The notes beneath the pieces were generated by a model. That model did not search any database, was not told the origin of the DNA, and saw only the letters and a program-made list of their open reading frames with translations. A DNA stretch of 17,726 nt, taken from the NCBI GenBank assembly GCA_964468125.1, contig CAYXVF010000122.1:1-17726 (forward strand), read 5' to 3'. Positions within the stretch are counted from its first letter, which is position 1, and each line of letters starts with the position of its first letter. This document shows positions 14,294 to 17,726 of the stretch, piece after piece. The translations under genes were made by a program, and so were the position numbers. The DNA comes from CAYXVF01 sp964468125 (lineage in GTDB: Bacteria > Myxococcota > XYA12-FULL-58-9 > CAYXVF01).

Positions 14294-14895
14294 GCGTCGT
14301 GAACCCCCAGCTCGGCGATGCTTTCGGCGCACTGTGCGAGCGCGGTGCGGCTCGTGCGCTCGAGACCTTCGCGGCGATGGTGGGCCCAGACACGACCGAG
14401 CAGCGCACGCCTCGTCTACTCTCCACCGAGGAGCTCGTTCGAATGCCCGAGCTTGCCGAAGCGGCCGCGGTGGTCCGCCTGGACGTGGCAAGCGACGCGT
14501 TCCCGTTTCAGCTCTTCTGCTGCTTCTCCGAGCGATCGACGACTGTGCTGCTCGAACGACTGCTTGGTCGGCCAGCATCGCTCGAGCAATGGAGCGAGCT
14601 CGAAGAGAGTGCGATCGGTGAGCTCGCGAACATTCAAGGGTGTGCTTTTCTCGAGCCCGTCGCTGAGCTCTTGGCGCAACCGATACTGCCATCGCCGCCG
14701 GCAACCGTTCTCGGCCCTGCGGGGGCGGTCATGCGCTCCTCCCTTCCCGAACCCGGGCTCGCTGCAGCGGTGCGTCTCACCGGACCGGTGCTCGATGGAT
14801 GGATCGTCTTTGTGACCGCTCCCCAGGGCGAAGAAGCTCTAGCCAAGGCGCTCCTGGCCAAGGCGCTCGCGACAAACGGCCAGAGCTTGTCTTGA
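14290..14895 (+). CDS. CheC-type CheY-P phosphatase
   Basis: The 201-aa protein carries one copy of the CheC/FliY/CheX phosphatase signature. S107-x(3)-E111-x(2)-N114 (in ESAIGELANI) is followed by a proline 22 residues after the Asn (P136). Glu111 and Asn114 are the expected catalytic residues that position water to dephosphorylate CheY. CheC proteins usually have a second, related motif in the other half; none is visible here, so this is a single-site variant. The gene overlaps cheA by 4 bp (ATGA), which ties it to the operon and to CheY as substrate. Whether it binds a CheD partner is unknown; no cheD is seen. Confidence 0.82.
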   Translation: MSVVNPQLGDAFGALCERGAARALETFAAMVGPDTTEQRTPRLLSTEELVRMPELAEAAAVVRLDVASDAFPFQLFCCFSERSTTVLLERLLGRPASLEQWSELEESAIGELANIQGCAFLEPVAELLAQPILPSPPATVLGPAGAVMRSSLPEPGLAAAVRLTGPVLDGWIVFVTAPQGEEALAKALLAKALATNGQSLS

Positions 14896-14921
14896 GGGAG
14901 CCCCGCAGAATAGGGTGAGTC

Positions 14922-16526
14922 GTGAGCACCCGGGTCGTCAACGAAATCCCTAGCGAGCTTCTCGAGGTCGTCGATGAGTTCGCCCGCTCGCCGGAGCTCG
15001 AAGACGTCCTCCGCCTCGCAGTGGGCCGCCTCGCAAGCATCTTTGATCTCGAGCGCGCCTCGGTGGTGTTGTTTCGAGAGGACGAGGACGTTGGCTACGT
15101 CGTGCTCGAGCACGCGCATGCGGTGCTCGGCAATCTCGTCGTTCGCCTCGATGATTACCCGGAGCTGCGCGAGATCATTCGCACGCGGGAGCCGCTCAAG
15201 ATCTCGGACGTCCTCGGTGACGCGCTCCTCCAAGGCGTGCGCTCAAAGCTCGAAAAGGCGAAGAATCCGCACCGGGCAGCGCTGCTCTTTCCCTTGGTCC
15301 GCAAGGACAGGGTCGTCGGCGCGCTGTTTCTTCGCGGTCAGCGGCTCGCCGAGGAGATCGATGAGAGCTTGATGTCGAAGGGGCGCTTGATCGCGGCCGT
15401 GGCGTCGATCTCCCTCGGCTCCGCGCTCGAACAGGATGATCTTCGTCGCGAGGTGCGCACCTTGTTGCGCTCGAAGATGGCGAGAGACCGCGAGGTCGAA
15501 GATCTGCGCAAGTACTCGAGCTTCTTCGAGCAGGCGCACGACGGTATCGTCGTGATCGACGAGGCGGGCACGATTCGCTACGCCAATCAGTCTGCCAGCA
15601 AGATCTTTCAGGCCGAGCCGGACGCGCTCCTCGATCGTCCGTTCCTCACGCTCCTCTCCGCGCGCTCGCACAATCTCGCCGCACGGGCCCTCTCCGGCGA
15701 CGACGTAGGCGATGACTACGGCTACATCGACCTCCTGGTGGAGCGACCCCCGGGCGACGATGCGGTGATCTCAGTCGCCATCCGCCATCTCGAGGACGCT
15801 GATCAACGCCTGGTGAGCTTTCGGGACGTGACCGAGCTTCGCGAGATCGAAAGCGAGCTGCGGCAAACAAAGGACTTCCTCGAGAACCTGATCCAGAGCT
15901 CCGTCGATGCGATCGTGGCCGCGGAAGTGAGTGGGAACGTCATTCTGTTCAACCGGGCTGCGGAGCGCATTCTCGGCTATTCGGCCCAGGAGGTCGTGGG
16001 ACGACTCAGCATGGAGCGTCTGTACCCAGCAGGGGACTATGACGATGTGGTGCGGCGTCTTCGTAGCCCTTCGAGTGGCGGGCGCGGGCGCCTGGAGCCG
16101 ATTCGAAAGGATTTGGTGGCCAAGAATGGCAAGACCGTGCCCGTGAATCTGAGCGCCGCCACGATCTACGAAGGCGATCGCGAGGTTGCCATCGTTGGGA
16201 TCTTCACGGACCTGCGCGAGCGCATGCGGATCGAAGAGAAGCTGTCCCAGGCCCAGCGAAAGCTGCAAGTCACCGAGCGACAAGCGGTGGCGATCGAGCT
16301 CGCCGGCACCGCCGCGCACGAGCTCAACCAACCCCTCACCTCGATCCTCGGCTACGCGGAGATGCTGAAGAGTCGGATTCCCGAGGGGGATCAGAATCGA
16401 AAGCCCATCGAGGTGATCTGTAGAGAGACCGAGCGAATGGCCGGCATCGTGCGCAAGATCGGGCAGCTCACGTCTTACAAGACGCAAAGCTACGTCGGTG
16501 GCTCGAAGATTCTCGATCTCGACTGA
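14922..16526 (+). CDS. GAF-PAS-PAS-HisKA protein lacking the ATPase domain
   Basis: This 534-aa cytoplasmic protein has no membrane segment. A GAF domain covers about 1-170 and is followed by a charged linker helix. There are two PAS domains, about 198-306 (FFEQAHDGIVVIDEAGTIRY) and 318-432 (NLIQSSVDAIVAAEVSGNVI). A HisKA dimerisation helix pair then carries phospho-acceptor His466 in AAHELNQPLTSILGYAEML. The protein stops about 70 residues later at ILDLD, before any N, G1 or G2 box, so no HATPase domain is encoded. The next gene begins 12 bp on, from the opposite strand, leaving no remnant. The GTG start has AGGGTGA upstream, and the gene follows the CheC-type gene by 26 bp. It may be phosphorylated in trans, dimerise with a full kinase, or act as a scaffold. 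Confidence 0.88.
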   Translation: MSTRVVNEIPSELLEVVDEFARSPELEDVLRLAVGRLASIFDLERASVVLFREDEDVGYVVLEHAHAVLGNLVVRLDDYPELREIIRTREPLKISDVLGDALLQGVRSKLEKAKNPHRAALLFPLVRKDRVVGALFLRGQRLAEEIDESLMSKGRLIAAVASISLGSALEQDDLRREVRTLLRSKMARDREVEDLRKYSSFFEQAHDGIVVIDEAGTIRYANQSASKIFQAEPDALLDRPFLTLLSARSHNLAARALSGDDVGDDYGYIDLLVERPPGDDAVISVAIRHLEDADQRLVSFRDVTELREIESELRQTKDFLENLIQSSVDAIVAAEVSGNVILFNRAAERILGYSAQEVVGRLSMERLYPAGDYDDVVRRLRSPSSGGRGRLEPIRKDLVAKNGKTVPVNLSAATIYEGDREVAIVGIFTDLRERMRIEEKLSQAQRKLQVTERQAVAIELAGTAAHELNQPLTSILGYAEMLKSRIPEGDQNRKPIEVICRETERMAGIVRKIGQLTSYKTQSYVGGSKILDLD

Positions 16527-16542
16527 GACGGCAACGCCTCAG
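16523..16542. terminator. Short hairpin between convergent stop codons
   Basis: CTGAG (16523-16527) and CTCAG (16538-16542) form a short inverted repeat containing both convergent TGA stops; an alternative fold adds GGC/GCC. There is no T-run on either side. Part of the symmetry is trivial, because TGA facing TCA is self-complementary, so the call is weak. Confidence 0.25.
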
Positions 16543-17576
16543 AGCCAGACCAACGCGGCCTCCGCCGCTTCGAGCGCGCCTTCGAGATAGCCGCCGAAGG
16601 TGATCCCCATCTCCGACGACGCAAACACGAGCCCCTCGGGACCGAGCGCGCGGAGCGTCGGCGGTGGCCCGTAGTTGGGATGCTCTGCAATCATATCGTC
16701 CGTGTCGGTCGCCGTGAACGGTTCCTTCGCCCAGTTCTGCACGTAGACCTCACTCGGTGCACTCGCTTCCCTACCGAACATTCGACGGAGCTGCTCGATG
16801 GCGCCGTCGCGCAGGGCGTCCGTAGAGCCATTGACCTTTCGGATGGCGAAACCGAAAAGGGCGCCGGCCTCGCCACTGGCGGGCGAGGCGTCATGGATCT
16901 CGGCGAGCGGTCCGATCTGGCTGATTCCATCGCCGGAGAGTCCGCGGTCGCGCCAGAATCGCTCGGGATAGACCGCGACGATCTTCGCGTGGCTCGCCAT
17001 CCAGGTGGGCACCGCTTTCAGCGCCTGCAGTGCGTCCTGCGGAAGCGCGGGTTCAAAGACGATGGTTTGCGCGACGATCCGCGGCGGGGCCGCCAGCACC
17101 ACGCGGTCAGCCCGAACCTCACCGAAGGAGCCGCCCACCAGGTAGCCCTTCGGCGCGGTTCTCACCGCCTCCACCGCCGAGCCGAGGCGAAGCGTTTCGG
17201 GGGCGAGCTGCACGGCGAGCGCGTCGCTCAACGCGGCCATCCCGCCGACGAGGCGAAAGGAGCCCGCCATCGTTGCGAAATCGTAGCTTTGTATTCGGCC
17301 GTCTCGGTGCTCGTAGACCAGGGCGCCGAGGCCGTGCTGCTCGAACACCTCGATACCGAGCTGTTTCACGAGCCCGGCCATGCGCGGCTGACCCGGCCAG
17401 AACCAGGTGGATCCGAGGTCGTAGCGATGGTGGCCGGCGGCGGGACGGGAGAGGATTCGGCCCCCTACCCGGTTGCGCGCTTCAAGGACCACGAAGGAGC
17501 GACCGCGCTGCTGCAGGACATTTGCGAGCCAGAGGCCGCTCAAGCCCGCGCCGACGATCGCGACGTCGCATTGCAT
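16539..17576 (-). CDS. FAD-dependent amine oxidase-like flavoprotein (345 aa)
   Basis: The N-terminus is a Rossmann FAD-binding fold: VAIVGAGLSGLWLAN (residues 5-19, GxGxxG at 9-14), acidic Glu32 for the ribose, then the amine-oxidase signature RVGGR (36-40) and GSTWFWPGQP. The C-terminus GLVFASSEMGITFGGYLEGAL (315-335) fits the second FAD-contacting segment of the monoamine oxidase/phytoene desaturase superfamily, in which an amine or C-C bond is oxidised and FADH2 re-oxidised. The substrate cannot be inferred. At 345 aa it is shorter than typical monoamine oxidases (about 450-500 aa) but within the range of small bacterial members. It has no signal peptide. GGGGAA lies 5 nt before ATG 17576; the frame is open further upstream without a better start. 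It converges on the che operon. Confidence 0.87.
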   Translation of the reverse strand: MQCDVAIVGAGLSGLWLANVLQQRGRSFVVLEARNRVGGRILSRPAAGHHRYDLGSTWFWPGQPRMAGLVKQLGIEVFEQHGLGALVYEHRDGRIQSYDFATMAGSFRLVGGMAALSDALAVQLAPETLRLGSAVEAVRTAPKGYLVGGSFGEVRADRVVLAAPPRIVAQTIVFEPALPQDALQALKAVPTWMASHAKIVAVYPERFWRDRGLSGDGISQIGPLAEIHDASPASGEAGALFGFAIRKVNGSTDALRDGAIEQLRRMFGREASAPSEVYVQNWAKEPFTATDTDDMIAEHPNYGPPPTLRALGPEGLVFASSEMGITFGGYLEGALEAAEAALVWL

Positions 17577-17609
17577 TGATTCCCCGGATTTCACTGTGCT
17601 GAACGGCGA

Positions 17610-17636
17610 TTGACACGTCAACGGGGAGCGCGTCAA
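17610..17636 (-). promoter_or_regulatory. TTGAC/GTCAA half-sites upstream of the amine oxidase gene
   Basis: TTGAC-AC-GTCAA (17610-17621) is an inverted repeat, and another GTCAA follows at 17632-17636. On the minus strand these are TTGACG hexamers that could also be -35 elements; the first pairs with CACAGT (17593-17598) at a 17-bp spacing, but this would leave a very short leader. Either a promoter or a repressor site is possible. The evidence is positional only. Confidence 0.3.
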
Positions 17637-17726
17637 GGCGGTACTCGGACCCCGATTCCGCATTCCCAATAAATTTTGGCTCGGCGTGCGTTGGAAATCG
17701 GCAGTGAAGTTCGACCGGTTGGTGCT

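Noticed and set aside
13625..14704. A 359-aa minus-strand open frame opposite cheA and the CheC-type gene
   Set aside because: It is Arg-rich shadow sequence, and the sense strand has clear CheA and CheC motifs.

Overview
The window looks like chromosomal DNA of a high-GC member of the Myxococcota (former Deltaproteobacteria). That rests on GC-rich coding sequence with long spurious antisense frames, very large Cys-rich lipoproteins with PPC and choice-of-anchor-D-like modules, a multidomain GAF/PAS sensor protein, and a compact chemosensory operon. It is an inference from gene content, not from a phylogenetic marker. There is no CRISPR array, transposase or integrase.

Layout. (1) 1-336: a tandem array of 88-bp units, each beginning with the first 19 nt of a tRNA gene, ends in one intact tRNA-Gly(CCC). 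The first unit is cut by the window edge. (2) 455-2491 (minus): a protein with two YcgL-type nucleotidyltransferase domains, divergent from a 109-aa protein of unknown function (2564-2893). (3) 2894-3605: a regulatory region with nested dyads, an AT-rich tract and a very good sigma-54 -24/-12 match. It precedes a tiny membrane protein, which converges on a second tiny membrane protein; both end in -Glu-Cys. The flank at 3439-3577 shows nothing certain. (4) 3606-8914 (minus): a two-gene operon of large lipoproteins. The upstream gene (598 aa) has ASH/PKD/YfaP-like domains; the downstream gene (1167 aa) has a Cys-rich half and six PPC-like modules. (5) 9158-16526 (plus): thiL, then a closely packed series MCP - cheW - cheY - cheA - cheC-like phosphatase - GAF/PAS/PAS/HisKA protein. 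(6) 16539-17576 (minus): a flavin amine oxidase converging on the operon with 12 bp between stop codons. The 118 bp between the tRNA and the nucleotidyltransferase gene (337-454) hold nothing recognisable.

Working model. The MCP has almost no periplasmic part, so it probably senses membrane state, an internal cue or a partner protein. It would control CheA through CheW. CheA phosphorylates the single-domain CheY, and the CheC-type protein removes the phosphate. No CheR or CheB is present here. The last gene of the series has a phospho-acceptor histidine but no ATPase domain, so it cannot act alone as a kinase. The lipoprotein pair is probably displayed on the cell envelope. The most unusual observations are the tRNA 5'-fragment array, the sigma-54 unit upstream of the Glu-Cys microprotein pair, the HisKA-only protein at the end of the che operon, and a regular cysteine pair in all six PPC-like modules.
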